This document shows positions 28,483-38,058 of a stretch of DNA of 64,000 bases, piece by piece; the first letter of the stretch is position 1; every line of letters begins with the position of its first letter. This DNA is from Fortiea sp. LEGE XX443 (GTDB taxonomy: Bacteria > Cyanobacteriota > Cyanobacteriia > Cyanobacteriales > Nostocaceae), in NCBI RefSeq assembly GCF_015206815.1, contig NZ_JADEXZ010000015.1, forward strand, positions 29,089-93,088. The letters run 5' to 3'. Position numbers and translations under genes: made by a program. A model generated the notes under the pieces. The model saw nothing but the letters and a program-made list of their open reading frames with translations, did no database searches and was not told the origin of the DNA.

Positions 28483-29424
28483 ATGAAGGCAGTCATTATC
28501 CGGGGCTATGGAAGCACTGATGTTTTGCAGTATGAAGATTGGATGCAGCCGCAAATTAAGCCTGACCAAATACTTGTGAAAGTCCACGCCAGCAGCGTTA
28601 ACCCCGCCGACTGGAAGATTCGCAAGGGAATGTTGAGTGTGTTGACAGGTAGAAACTTTCCGTTGATTTTGGGGTTTGATGTGGCGGGAGAGGTGGTAAG
28701 TGTTGGTTCCCAAGTCACGCGCTTCAAAGCTGGAGATGCGATTTACGGTAGCACTAGCTTTCCTGGCGGTGCATACGCGGAATTTGCAGCCATTCCTGAG
28801 AATTTAGCAGCACCCAAACCAGCAAATTTGAGCTATGAAGAAGCAGCCACCGTACCTTTAGCCGCGCTGACAGCTTTGCAAGCTTTACGTGACTTGGGAA
28901 ATATCCAAGCTGGACAGACAGTTTTGATTAATGGTGCTGCGGGTGGCGTGGGTATATTTGCAGTGCAAATTGCTAAGGCTTTGGAGACAGAGGTAACGGG
29001 AGTTTGCAGTACCAAAAATCTAGATTTTGTTAAATCTCTAGGCGCAGATAGTGTTGTTGATTATACGCAACAAGACTTCACCACAGAGTCAACAAAGTAT
29101 GACATTATTTTTGATACAGTTGCCAAACGAGCATTTTCTACCTGTAGAGAAGTGCTGAAACCAAATGGAATTTATGTTACAACTTTGCCTACGCCTGAAG
29201 TTTTGATCCAAGGTTTGTTGACAATGTTTTTACCTGGTCAAAAAGCGAAATTAGTAGTTGAAAGACCAAATAGCCAAGACTTGATTTATTTAAAAGACTT
29301 GATTGAGGCGGGTAAAATTCGCGCTGTCATCGACCGGACTTTTTCATTGCAAGAATTAGCGGCGGCTCATGCTTATAGTGAGAGTGAACGGGCTGTTGGT
29401 AAAATTGCGATCGCAATTAATTGA
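28483..29424 (+). CDS. NAD(P)H:quinone oxidoreductase-like medium-chain dehydrogenase
   Basis: A 313-residue zinc-less MDR-family protein resembling quinone oxidoreductases and enoyl reductases. The GroES-like N-domain has VKVHASSVNPADWKIRKG and GFDVAGEVVSVG. The Rossmann fold has LINGAAGGVGIFAVQIAKAL (about residues 146-165), followed by SLGADSVVDYTQ. There is no zinc-ligand cysteine set. A GGGGGAA ribosome site lies before the ATG. It diverges from nifB but shares no obvious pathway. The substrate is unknown. Confidence 0.85.
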   Translation: MKAVIIRGYGSTDVLQYEDWMQPQIKPDQILVKVHASSVNPADWKIRKGMLSVLTGRNFPLILGFDVAGEVVSVGSQVTRFKAGDAIYGSTSFPGGAYAEFAAIPENLAAPKPANLSYEEAATVPLAALTALQALRDLGNIQAGQTVLINGAAGGVGIFAVQIAKALETEVTGVCSTKNLDFVKSLGADSVVDYTQQDFTTESTKYDIIFDTVAKRAFSTCREVLKPNGIYVTTLPTPEVLIQGLLTMFLPGQKAKLVVERPNSQDLIYLKDLIEAGKIRAVIDRTFSLQELAAAHAYSESERAVGKIAIAIN

Positions 29425-29489
29425 TACTTCACGCACAGATGCAGAGAGTCAGAGTTTTAAAATACTCCTCCGCGTCTATGTGTACAGTT

Positions 29490-30215
29490 TTAGGCGATCG
29501 CTTCAGGATCAATACCTAACTCACGTAACTTAGCTGCTAAGATATCAGCACGTTGGCGTTCTTGTTCCGCCTGTTCACTACTCCATAACAGCAGATTTCC
29601 TTCTCTATCCCACCACCTTAGCCAATTAATGGTTTGGCATAATCTTTCACCCCGCCAAATTCCGAGAAACAACTCTAACTCTGGAATCCAGAATCGTCCA
29701 TTTGCATCTGCTGTTTGCAAAGTATATTGTCCATTTTCCAAACATCTTACTTCCAGACTTGGTTCGTAAGGATCGTAGGCGACGTAGGTAGGAACTTGCA
29801 GAATTTGTTCGTAAAAATGGAGTTTACCATAAGGTGGAGTTGAGCGCACTGATAATTCTCCACCTTCTGTGTCTGAGAGAAATTCCATCACTACCGCCAC
29901 AGCCGCACCTTCTAAATGTGGGGTGTAACTGCGACGAATCACATCAGCGGCTACTGGTTGGACTTGAGGGACGTAAAACCAATCTGGTGCTTTGACGACG
30001 ATTTTTTTATTGACTGTGGCGACAAGCCCAAAATTAGAGCCAATCAGCATTTGAGGTTGGATGCGCCCGGAACTTCCTAAAGCATCGGTAAGTGCTGCGG
30101 CTAGAGTAGGTTGCTGAATATTTTCCACTGGATCATCAGGTAAAATGAAGTCGGCTGGAAGGGCTTCCCAGGTAATATTTAGTTCTTTTTGGATGGGGTT
30201 AATTTGTAGAACCAT
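29490..30215 (-). CDS. Uma2 family (DUF820) protein with helical tail
   Basis: A 241-residue Uma2/DUF820 protein of the longer cyanobacterial type. Family segments are VVKAPDWFYVPQVQPVAADVIRRSYTPHLEGAAVAVVMEFLSD and VPTYVAYDPYEPSLEVRCL. The C-terminus ends in a charged helix (SSEQAEQERQRADILAAKLRELGIDPEAI), common to this subgroup. The nuclease function is inferred from the PD-(D/E)xK fold and is untested in most members. It is convergent with the oxidoreductase gene. Confidence 0.85.
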   Translation of the reverse strand: MVLQINPIQKELNITWEALPADFILPDDPVENIQQPTLAAALTDALGSSGRIQPQMLIGSNFGLVATVNKKIVVKAPDWFYVPQVQPVAADVIRRSYTPHLEGAAVAVVMEFLSDTEGGELSVRSTPPYGKLHFYEQILQVPTYVAYDPYEPSLEVRCLENGQYTLQTADANGRFWIPELELFLGIWRGERLCQTINWLRWWDREGNLLLWSSEQAEQERQRADILAAKLRELGIDPEAIA

Positions 30216-30410
30216 ATAAATACTCCTAAGATTAATTCATTATTATTAGCTTAGTAGTGATGCCATTTCACCTAATTCATCTAGGTAAATTATACTGATG
30301 CGATCGCCTCATCTCACAAACTTTCAGCGAACTAAATTTAACCGTCGAACAAATTTTTCAAAGCATCGCCTAATCAAGCGCGTTAAAATTTACAGCAGTA
30401 TTTAACGTAG

Positions 30411-30437
30411 GTTGGGTGTAGCAAAGCGAAACCCAAC
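30411..30437. repeat. dispersed GTTGGGT hairpin
   Basis: Arms GTTGGGT (30411-30417) and ACCCAAC (30431-30437) enclose a GTAGCAAAGCGAA loop. The element belongs to a widespread cyanobacterial repeat with AACCCAACCTACG ends. It lies upstream of the second Uma2 gene. Confidence 0.6.
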
Positions 30438-30514
30438 AGATATATAGATGGCGATCGCTTGACTTTAAAGACAGTCACTACAATTTTTAGCAAATGCGAT
30501 TATCGAATTTTGAC

Positions 30515-30745
30515 ATTTCAGGTTCTAAACGAAAACATTCTTGTTTCAAGTAAAAACGTTCCTGTTTGAAGTGAGAACATTCTTGTTTGAAGTGAAAACG
30601 TTCCTGTTTTGAGCTTGAAGTTTCGTGTTCTGAGGTGGAATGATGGAGTTCTGAAGCTGAAACTTCGAGTTCTGAAGCTGAAAGTTGAGCCTTTTTACTC
30701 AAACGTTGAGGTTCAAAGGGTGAAAGGTGAGGCTTTGAGGTGGAA
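30515..30745. repeat. degenerate 21-bp tandem repeat, 11 units
   Basis: Eleven gap-free 21-base units span 30515-30745. Examples are CATTCTTGTTTGAAGTGAAA(A) and CGTTCCTGTTTGAAGTGAGA(A), with most units ending in GAA or AAA. The left units alternate CATTCTTG and CGTTCCTG, giving a 42-bp period. The minus-strand frame would give heptads such as HFKQERF, HFKQECS and ASELEVS, but no ribosome site or family supports translation. The unit sequence is unrelated to the array at 5102. Confidence 0.85.
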
Positions 30746-31034
30746 GCGTCAGGAAATTTTCTGCGTTGGATGTTGTGGAATGTTGTTTTGTCTCACGCAG
30801 AAGCCCAGAAGCGCAGAGAAAAATAAGAAAGTTTTTGACTTTTATCACAATTGTTTTGCGGAAAGTGCTGAATCCGGCATGATTTACTTAACAGTAATCA
30901 GTGAACAGTGAACAGTAATCAGCAATATATTTTGAAGTCCTTCACTTCTAAAAAGTGGTAGTCAACAAGAGTCAAATCTCCAACTGAAACCGTGATAACT
31001 GATAACTGATAACTGAACTATACAAGCTTGTGAG

Positions 31035-33854
31035 TTGACTGTGAAAAAATTACTCAGTGCGATGAATGCTGCGGGTATCTATCTTGCACCTTGGATGGTA
31101 GCAGGTGTGATGACAACAGGGTTATTGTTAAGTATGCCAGTCATAGGAATAGCACAACAGCAAATACCCGCATATTCAGCAGAGCAACAAGCAGCCATAA
31201 AGGAAGCTTTAGAACTGAATGAACAGGTAGTCAAGTTATATCAAGAGGGTAAATACACTACCGCCATCCCTTTAGCAGAACGCGCACTGGCTATTAGAGA
31301 GAAGGTGTTGGGTAAAGAACATCCCGATGTCGCTTCTAGCTTGAATAATTTGGCTCTACTGTACGATTCACAGGGCAATTATCAACAGGCAGAACCATTG
31401 TATCTTCGTTCTCTAGCTATCCTTGAGAAAGTGCTAGGCAAAGAACATCCTGATGTCGCTTCTAGCTTGAATAATTTGGCTGAACTGTATCGAACACAAG
31501 GAAATTATCAACAGGCGGAACCATTGTTTCTCCGCTCCCTGGCTATCGCAGAGAAGGTGCTGGGGAATGTTCATCCCGATGTCGCCTCTAGCTTAAATAA
31601 TTTGGCTCTACTGTACGATTCACAGGGGAATTATCAACAGGCGGAACCATTGTTTCTCCGCTCCCTAGCTATTTGGGAGAAGGTATTGGGGAAGGAACAT
31701 CCCGATGTCGCCTTAAGCTTGAATAATTTGGCACAACTGTATTATGCACAGGGAAATTATCAACAGGCGGAATCATTATTTCTCCGCTCCTTGGCTATTT
31801 TAGAGAAGGTGCTGGGTAAGGAACATCCCAATGTCGCCCTAAGCTTGAATAATTTGGCTGAACTGTATCGAACACAGGGAAATTATCAACAAGCAGAACC
31901 ATTGCATCTCCGCTCCCTGGCTATCACAGAGAAAGTGCTGGGTAAGGAACATCCCAATGTCGCCACTAGCTTGAATAATTTGGCTCTACTGTACGATTTA
32001 CAGGGCAATTATCAACAGGCGGAACCATTGTTTCTGCGTTCCCTGGCTATCCGAGAAAAGGTGCTGGGTAAGGAACATCCCAATGTCGCCCTAAGCTTGA
32101 ATAATTTGGCTGTACTGTATTTGGCACAGGGTGATATTACCCGTACTACCGATTTCTTACGGCGTGGGCTAGAAATTGAAGCACAAAACCTTAATCTGAT
32201 TTTTGCTGTTGGTTCAGAACAAAGAAAACAGAGTTACCTTAGAACTTTTCGAGGTGCAACTTATCGTAGTATTTCACTGTCCTTGCAGGAAGCTCACAAC
32301 AATCCAGCAGCCGCATCTCTAGCCTTAACTACGGTACTCCGTCGCAAAGGTTTGGTGTTAGATGCTGTAGCCGACAGTATCCAAATCTTACGCGCTCAAC
32401 TCGACAAAAACCCGGAAACTCAAAAATTATTCGCTCAATGGCTGCAAGTACAACAGCAACTCTCAGCATTAATCTACTCTCAGCCAGAAAAACAAACTGC
32501 TAACCTGAAAACTCAACTAGAACAACTGGAAGCCGAAAAAGAAAAAATAGAAGCCGCTATCAGTACTAAAAGTGCTGAATTCCGTCAGCAAACACAACCA
32601 GTAGAGTTAGCAACCATTCAAGCCAAAATCCCCAAAGATGCAGCCTTGGTAGAGATTGTCCACTATCAACCATACAACGCCAAAGGCAAAACGGATGCTC
32701 AAAAGTTAGGTAAACCACGTTATGCGGCGGCTGTATTGCGCTCCAAAGGCGAACCCAAGTGGCTTGATTTAGGCGAAGTCGCAGAAATTGATCAATTAGC
32801 CATTGATTTCCGCGCAGCATTAGCCACAGGAAAACCATTCAAACAACTCGCCCGCACTTTAGATAAAAAATTAATCACACCAATCCGCCCTTTATTGGGT
32901 GATGCGAGTCATATTTTAATTTCTCCTGATGGGCAATTAACATTAATTCCCTTTGAAGCCTTAAAGGATGAGCAAGATAAATTTCTGATTCAGCGTTATG
33001 CTTTTTCTTACCTCACCAGTGGACGAGATTTATTAGGCTTCCAGTCAAATAATAACAATGCTTCTGCGCCTGTAGTGCTGGCAGATATTGACTACGACAA
33101 CCAAACACAAACTGTAGCTTCTGCTAAAACAACTAATTCCAGAGGTTTACAAAATCGACGTTCTGGTGATTTGGCAAACTTGATATTTGACCCGTTAGCG
33201 GCTACTAAAGATGAAGCCGCAGCCATTAAAAAGGTTTTACCTGATGCAAAATTACTATTAGGTAAAGAAGCCACAGAAACCGCAGTCAAACAACTACAAA
33301 GTCCGAGTATTTTGCATTTGGCTACTCACGGTTTCTTTATTACCGATGTCGAACAAAATCTCAATGCTTCATTAGATTTTGAAGAAACACCACGTCAACC
33401 GAAGATTTTACAAGTTGAAAATCCCTTGTTACGTTCTGGTTTGGCGTTGGCTGGGTTTAACAAACGCAAACAAGCGACAAATAATAATGATGATGGTGTA
33501 CTAACAGCGTTGGAAGTTGCTGGTTTAGATTTGCGTTCCACTGAGTTAGTTGTGCTATCGGCTTGTGAAACTGGTAAAGGTGATATCAAAGTTGGCGATG
33601 GTGTTTATGGCTTGCGTCGTGCTTTGGTAATTGCTGGTTCACAAACTCAGGTTTTAAGTCTGTGGCTGGTGGATGATGCGGCGACGAAGGATTTAATGGT
33701 GAAGTATTACCAGAATTTAAAAGTGGGTAAGGGGAGACATGAAGCGTTACGTTCTGCACAGTTAGACTTGCTCAATAGTCAGGAGTATGAGCATCCGCAA
33801 TATTGGGCGGCTTTTCTTCCTTCTGGTAACTGGACACCGTTGAGTGGCAAGTAA
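31035..33854 (+). CDS. secreted TPR-CHAT protein (caspase-like peptidase domain), copy 1
   Basis: A protein of about 939 residues. A signal peptide (hydrophobic about 15-40, ending GIAQQ) suggests export. Seven near-identical 42-residue TPR units follow (residues 90-383, KVLGxEHPxVAxSLNNLAxLY pattern; 126-bp DNA repeats at 31302-32183), of the kinesin-light-chain type. The C-terminal CHAT domain has the caspase dyad H765 (LHLATHGFF) and C844 (VLSACETGKGD). The start is uncertain: TTG 31035, GTG 31041 or ATG 31062. CHAT proteins include HetF and many uncharacterised cyanobacterial members. Substrate is unknown. A second paralogue lies at 56236. Confidence 0.88.
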   Translation: MTVKKLLSAMNAAGIYLAPWMVAGVMTTGLLLSMPVIGIAQQQIPAYSAEQQAAIKEALELNEQVVKLYQEGKYTTAIPLAERALAIREKVLGKEHPDVASSLNNLALLYDSQGNYQQAEPLYLRSLAILEKVLGKEHPDVASSLNNLAELYRTQGNYQQAEPLFLRSLAIAEKVLGNVHPDVASSLNNLALLYDSQGNYQQAEPLFLRSLAIWEKVLGKEHPDVALSLNNLAQLYYAQGNYQQAESLFLRSLAILEKVLGKEHPNVALSLNNLAELYRTQGNYQQAEPLHLRSLAITEKVLGKEHPNVATSLNNLALLYDLQGNYQQAEPLFLRSLAIREKVLGKEHPNVALSLNNLAVLYLAQGDITRTTDFLRRGLEIEAQNLNLIFAVGSEQRKQSYLRTFRGATYRSISLSLQEAHNNPAAASLALTTVLRRKGLVLDAVADSIQILRAQLDKNPETQKLFAQWLQVQQQLSALIYSQPEKQTANLKTQLEQLEAEKEKIEAAISTKSAEFRQQTQPVELATIQAKIPKDAALVEIVHYQPYNAKGKTDAQKLGKPRYAAAVLRSKGEPKWLDLGEVAEIDQLAIDFRAALATGKPFKQLARTLDKKLITPIRPLLGDASHILISPDGQLTLIPFEALKDEQDKFLIQRYAFSYLTSGRDLLGFQSNNNNASAPVVLADIDYDNQTQTVASAKTTNSRGLQNRRSGDLANLIFDPLAATKDEAAAIKKVLPDAKLLLGKEATETAVKQLQSPSILHLATHGFFITDVEQNLNASLDFEETPRQPKILQVENPLLRSGLALAGFNKRKQATNNNDDGVLTALEVAGLDLRSTELVVLSACETGKGDIKVGDGVYGLRRALVIAGSQTQVLSLWLVDDAATKDLMVKYYQNLKVGKGRHEALRSAQLDLLNSQEYEHPQYWAAFLPSGNWTPLSGK

Positions 33855-33912
33855 TATTATCTTCGTTGAAAGGCTCAGAGGGCAGGGGTATAAGGAGTGA
33901 GAATGTTTTCCC

Positions 33913-33959
33913 TTCTGACTCCTGTTAGCGTAGCGGGGCGCAGTCCATTCTGACTCCTG
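33913..33959. repeat. 12-bp direct repeats flanking a 23-bp palindromic insert
   Basis: TTCTGACTCCTG occurs at 33913-33924 and 33948-33959 around TTAGCGTAGCGGGGCGCAG-type sequence. This looks like a small dispersed element with duplicated target. It lies between the CHAT gene and the next small gene. Confidence 0.55.
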
Positions 33960-33966
33960 AATTCAT

Positions 33967-34200
33967 TTATGTAAAACTTTCCCAGGATTGAGCCAGCAGT
34001 TGACTTAACCAGCGTCGTTGCTGCCGATCTAGCAATGGATCATCCTCAAGTACCTGCGCTGTTAAATCTTCTAAAGATTTACCTTGAGAACGGACAATTT
34101 TAATAACTCCTGCGATCGCTGAAGCTACAAGTTCTTCATCAACTGGCCTTTGTTGTAAAGCAAAAATTTCTTGAGGGCTGTCTGGAATGGGATAATTCAT
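33967..34200 (-). CDS. small hypothetical protein
   Basis: A 77-residue soluble, helical protein starting MNYPIPDSPQEIFALQQRPVDEELVASAIAGVI. It has an acidic middle (DLTAQVLEDDPLLD) and an RRWLSQLLAQSW end. I do not recognise a named family, though the composition and good ATG suggest a real gene. It is divergent from the CruA/CruP-like gene with 161 bases between starts, and convergent with the CHAT gene. Confidence 0.6.
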   Translation of the reverse strand: MNYPIPDSPQEIFALQQRPVDEELVASAIAGVIKIVRSQGKSLEDLTAQVLEDDPLLDRQQRRWLSQLLAQSWESFT

Positions 34201-34361
34201 GGCGTGGGTTTACAAAGTTACAAAAATGAACAAAAATTTTGACAAATTATTAAAAGTTCTTTACAGAATCTTTATTTGAGTAATAGGGCGGAGTGTACCT
34301 TAATTTTCGCCATTAATAAATCTGTCGAAATGAGTATTTTAAACGGAGAAGTCAGAAACAC

Positions 34362-36455
34362 ATGAAAGAAGTCCTTTATTTAGAAGTGCCGATTTCAGAC
34401 ACGGCAGCTGTAAGGCGTTGGCTGCAAATGGATTTTCAGCCAGGAATTGGCGAAAAAACATTGACCCCAGATGGCTTCTGCCTGAAAATACTTACAGATA
34501 CTACAGCATTTAAGCAAACAATTTCCGAAAAATTACCGACTGAACTTTCTATTTTTGTTTGGTCAGTCCAGAGAACTACTTATTTAAAGGTCTTCCGTTG
34601 GGCAGATCAGCCTTTCCCTCAAGAGAAGGAGATTGTGCTACGCCTCAAGACGGAAATCAGACAGCGCTTTCCCCATCGCTACCCTGAACCACCAACCATT
34701 GATTTATCCCAACAATCAATTTTTGAAGCTTTAGCGCCATATTACCCACTCACGGTTAAATATTTTCAAAAAATGCCCAATGGCGAATACGACCTCAAAC
34801 GTGCCTATTGGTGGGAGCAACGATGGCGCGAAGGTGTACGTAATCCCAAAGAACCGCGTCAGGTAGTCTTTTCTTTTCCCCCTAGCCCCCTGCCCCCAGC
34901 GCTTCCCAATCTTCATTACGACCTGATTTACATCGGCGGCGCACTCGGAGCAGTCCATGCGGCGGTTATGGCCAAACTGGGATATAAAGTACTGTTGGTG
35001 GAACGTTTACCTTTTGGGCGAATGAACCGCGAATGGAATATTTCTCGTGATGAAATTCAAAGCTTGGTTAATTTAGGTTTGGTGACAAATGCTGAGTTAG
35101 AAAGCATTATTGTCAGAGAATATAAAGATGGCTTCAATAAATTTTTTGATGGTAATAATCCGCCTAAATTGCGATCGCCAATTCTACACACACCCACAGT
35201 TTTGAATTTAGCCTTAGACTCGGAGAAATGGCTGCAAATGTGCGGACAAAAGCTACGGGCGGCTGGCGGCGACATCTGGGATGAAACTGAGTTTATGGGT
35301 GTGGATATTGACAAATCACAAGTTGCGGTTACAGTCAAGCATTTGCCTACGCAAGAACAAAAGCAAGTAACTGGGCGATTGTTAGTAGATGCAATGGGAA
35401 CTGCCTCCCCAATTGCTTGGCAATTAAATGGTGGCCGCGCCTTTGATAGTGTCTGTCCCACTGTGGGCGCAGTTGTTGATGGGGGATTTGAGCCTGAGGT
35501 GTGGGATTCCCAATACGGAGATGTGCTTTACAGTCACGGCGATATTTCGCGGGGTAGACAATTAATTTGGGAATTGTTTCCTGGTGCGGGTGAAGAACTG
35601 ACGATTTATTTATTTCACTACCACGAAGTCAATCCTGAAAATCCCGGTTCTCTGCTAGAAATGTACGAGGACTTTTTCACTATCTTGCCAGAGTATCGTC
35701 GCTGCGATCTGGATAAACTGGTGTGGAAAAAGCCGACATTTGGATATATCCCAGGGCATTTTAGTACGAGCAGTAGCGATCGCACCATTGCCTTTGATAG
35801 ATTGATTGCGATCGGTGATGCTGCATCTCTTCAGTCTCCCCTTGTATTTACGGGTTTTGGTTCCTTGGTGCGGAATTTAGAACGATTAACCACACTGTTG
35901 GATACAGCCCTCAAGCATGACTTATTAAGTTTTCGCCACTTGAATAAAATTCGCGCTTATCAAAGCAATGTTTCGGTGACTTGGCTATTTTCTAAAGGCA
36001 TGATGGTACCAACTGGAAAATTTTTACCGCCCCAAAGAATTAACTCCATGCTGAATACATTCTTTGGTTTATTGGCAGATGAACCGACGGAAGTTGCGGA
36101 TAATTTCATTAAAGATCGGTGCGATTGGTTAACCTTTAATCGCCTAGCACTCAAAGCCGCCCGCAAAAATCCCGCCTTGCTGTGGTGGATTTGGGAACTG
36201 GCTGGCCCCAAAGATTTATTCAGATGGCTGGGTAATTATTTTAACTTTAGTAGTTATGCCCTAGTTAGTACCTTGCTGAATCCTTGGTTTCCCCATTTCC
36301 TATGCCGGATTCAACCGTGGCTAGAACCCCGGAATCCGGCATTGTGGTTACAATTACTCGTAATTAGCTACGCAATTACCACAGGTAAACCGCGATCGGC
36401 AAATCAAACACCAACAGTGAAATCAGAAGCAATAATACCAATTCGTAATTCGTAA
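34362..36455 (+). CDS. CruA/CruP-type lycopene cyclase-like flavoprotein
   Basis: A 697-residue FAD-dependent protein of the CruA/CruP group. The dinucleotide-binding motif is LIYIGGALGAVHAAVMAKLGYKVLLVER, beginning near residue 188, after a long N-terminal domain that this group shares. Later segments LLVDAMGTASPIAWQLNGG and RLIAIGDAASLQSPLVFTGFGS complete the FAD site. CruA cyclises lycopene; CruP is a conserved paralogue linked to oxidative-stress carotenoid control. I cannot separate the two with certainty, and length plus wide conservation lean to CruP. An alternative reading is a general FAD halogenase-like oxidoreductase. Confidence 0.75.
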   Translation: MKEVLYLEVPISDTAAVRRWLQMDFQPGIGEKTLTPDGFCLKILTDTTAFKQTISEKLPTELSIFVWSVQRTTYLKVFRWADQPFPQEKEIVLRLKTEIRQRFPHRYPEPPTIDLSQQSIFEALAPYYPLTVKYFQKMPNGEYDLKRAYWWEQRWREGVRNPKEPRQVVFSFPPSPLPPALPNLHYDLIYIGGALGAVHAAVMAKLGYKVLLVERLPFGRMNREWNISRDEIQSLVNLGLVTNAELESIIVREYKDGFNKFFDGNNPPKLRSPILHTPTVLNLALDSEKWLQMCGQKLRAAGGDIWDETEFMGVDIDKSQVAVTVKHLPTQEQKQVTGRLLVDAMGTASPIAWQLNGGRAFDSVCPTVGAVVDGGFEPEVWDSQYGDVLYSHGDISRGRQLIWELFPGAGEELTIYLFHYHEVNPENPGSLLEMYEDFFTILPEYRRCDLDKLVWKKPTFGYIPGHFSTSSSDRTIAFDRLIAIGDAASLQSPLVFTGFGSLVRNLERLTTLLDTALKHDLLSFRHLNKIRAYQSNVSVTWLFSKGMMVPTGKFLPPQRINSMLNTFFGLLADEPTEVADNFIKDRCDWLTFNRLALKAARKNPALLWWIWELAGPKDLFRWLGNYFNFSSYALVSTLLNPWFPHFLCRIQPWLEPRNPALWLQLLVISYAITTGKPRSANQTPTVKSEAIIPIRNS

Positions 36456-36462
36456 TTCGTAA

Positions 36463-38040
36463 TTACGAGTTATTTTGACTATTGGTTTGAAAATTCGGTA
36501 ATTCCACCGAAGCTAAAGATTTACGTCCCTTGGGTGGACGCTGGGGATAAACTACTGGTGACGGTGATTGAGAATCATTACTAAAGTCACCAGTGATTTC
36601 TTCGGAAAATTCTGTTTCTGAAGATTCCTCAGTATTTTGTGGTGTAGTTTCTGACCAATAATTTTCTGGCTCTTCAGTTGCCTTCTGAGTGTGCTGCAAA
36701 GTAAAGGAAAGTGGGGAATTATTTTCTGGTAAAACCGTGGATTCCTCGATCACCGAACTAGATACAGTTATAGGAGCATCGCTTTCTCTTGCTAATGCTT
36801 GCAATTGTTGTTCTATCGTAGTTTCCGATTGTTCACCATTTGTCACCCAAGTTTCCCAAATCGGGACATCAGTTTGATTGCTGGAGATATTGGTTTCGGT
36901 GTTAGTGGGTGGTGAAGATAGAGGCTGGGAGGCAAAGAACATTTGAATGAGACTATCTATTTGCTCATCTAGCTTTGCTGACTCATCAGATGAAAACGTT
37001 TCTGATATAGTTGGCTCATCATCCATTTCTGAGGAAGCATCCGGTTCAGTCGATTCTGATGTTTCTTCCTTACTCGGCCAGTTCCAAGGAGATGATGGCT
37101 GGGGAGCATGGTTACTATTGGTGTATGAGGGTGGGGTCGAAGATTCACCCCAAGGATGAGCAACATTCTCAGAGGAAGATTCTGGTTCTGCTGACCAAGG
37201 TCGAATTGGTTGTACGTTAGGAAATAAAGACCGTGCCTTTCTAGAAAATCTGCTTTGTTTAGTAGCACTATTGTCAGAATTATTTGCGTCGTCTGGGGTA
37301 TCGTCGCTGACAGTAGGTGGTTCTAAACATTTTTCTAAAGCTGCCTTAAATTGCAGCGTTTGACGCTGTTGGCGCATTAACCGAGTACGTAGTTCTCGAC
37401 AAGTAGTTTCTGACTGTAATACTTGTTGAGACTGTTCATGGTAATTAGTTTGCAAGAACGCACACTCTCGTTCTAACTGGGCGAGGCGTTGTTGGCTAAT
37501 TTGTAGCTGTGCTTTATAGGTTTCGAGCAAACTTTCTTGACGTTGGACAGTTTGTGTAGTAGTGTCTAACTGTTGAAATAGGGACTGAATTTGTTCTTGG
37601 GCGGCAATTAGTTCCTGAGCTTGTTGGTTGAGCATTGACTCAGTGACACTGGAACGCCTTTTCTGCCACTGCAATGCTTTTTCTGACTCAGCTAGGTCAT
37701 CTTTGAGATGTTCTACTTGTTCGTACAATTCATTGTTAGCAGCACGCAGTTCTTCATTTAATATCAGCAGTTTCTGAAATTCATTGTCAATTACTGCCTG
37801 TTGTCCACTGTCTGGTTCTGCTACCCATTCTTCTTGGGTAACATTTTCAGAGGATTGAGGATTTGGCGGCTCGTGTTGTTGGTCTTCTGCTGGTTTGAGG
37901 AGTGGCAATTGCCTCATAGCCAGATTTTCAGAAGGCACAACTGCATAAAAAGGACAGCTCGCTTGCTCTGGTTGTAGCGAGTTAGCAGAATTGAGAGATT
38001 CCATTACAGCCTTGTTGTTTGAGGTGTCAGCTTCATTCAT
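36463..38040 (-). CDS. acidic coiled-coil protein, unknown function
   Basis: A 525-residue protein from the ATG at 38040; an upstream GTG at 38058 is possible, but AGGTGG then sits too close. A long coiled coil covers about residues 65-225 (QKLLILNEELRAANNELYEQVEHLKDDLAESE, many Leu/Gln heptads). A Ser/Thr/Glu-rich, probably disordered acidic region follows to near the C-terminus. The end is basic (PPKGRKSLASVELPNF). There is no signal peptide or membrane helix. No family is recognised. The architecture suggests a scaffold or cytoskeletal role, but that is speculation. It is convergent with the CruA/CruP-like gene, eight bases apart. Confidence 0.7.
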   Translation of the reverse strand: MNEADTSNNKAVMESLNSANSLQPEQASCPFYAVVPSENLAMRQLPLLKPAEDQQHEPPNPQSSENVTQEEWVAEPDSGQQAVIDNEFQKLLILNEELRAANNELYEQVEHLKDDLAESEKALQWQKRRSSVTESMLNQQAQELIAAQEQIQSLFQQLDTTTQTVQRQESLLETYKAQLQISQQRLAQLERECAFLQTNYHEQSQQVLQSETTCRELRTRLMRQQRQTLQFKAALEKCLEPPTVSDDTPDDANNSDNSATKQSRFSRKARSLFPNVQPIRPWSAEPESSSENVAHPWGESSTPPSYTNSNHAPQPSSPWNWPSKEETSESTEPDASSEMDDEPTISETFSSDESAKLDEQIDSLIQMFFASQPLSSPPTNTETNISSNQTDVPIWETWVTNGEQSETTIEQQLQALARESDAPITVSSSVIEESTVLPENNSPLSFTLQHTQKATEEPENYWSETTPQNTEESSETEFSEEITGDFSNDSQSPSPVVYPQRPPKGRKSLASVELPNFQTNSQNNS

Positions 38041-38058
38041 CACTCTTGACCCACCCAC

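Noticed and set aside
30487..30702. 71-codon minus-strand heptad peptide frame
   Set aside because: It is open because the 21-bp period is a multiple of three. There is no independent support for translation.
31302..32183. Possible CRISPR or intergenic satellite from regular 126-bp repeats
   Set aside because: The repeats are coding TPR units inside the CHAT gene, contiguous and without spacers.
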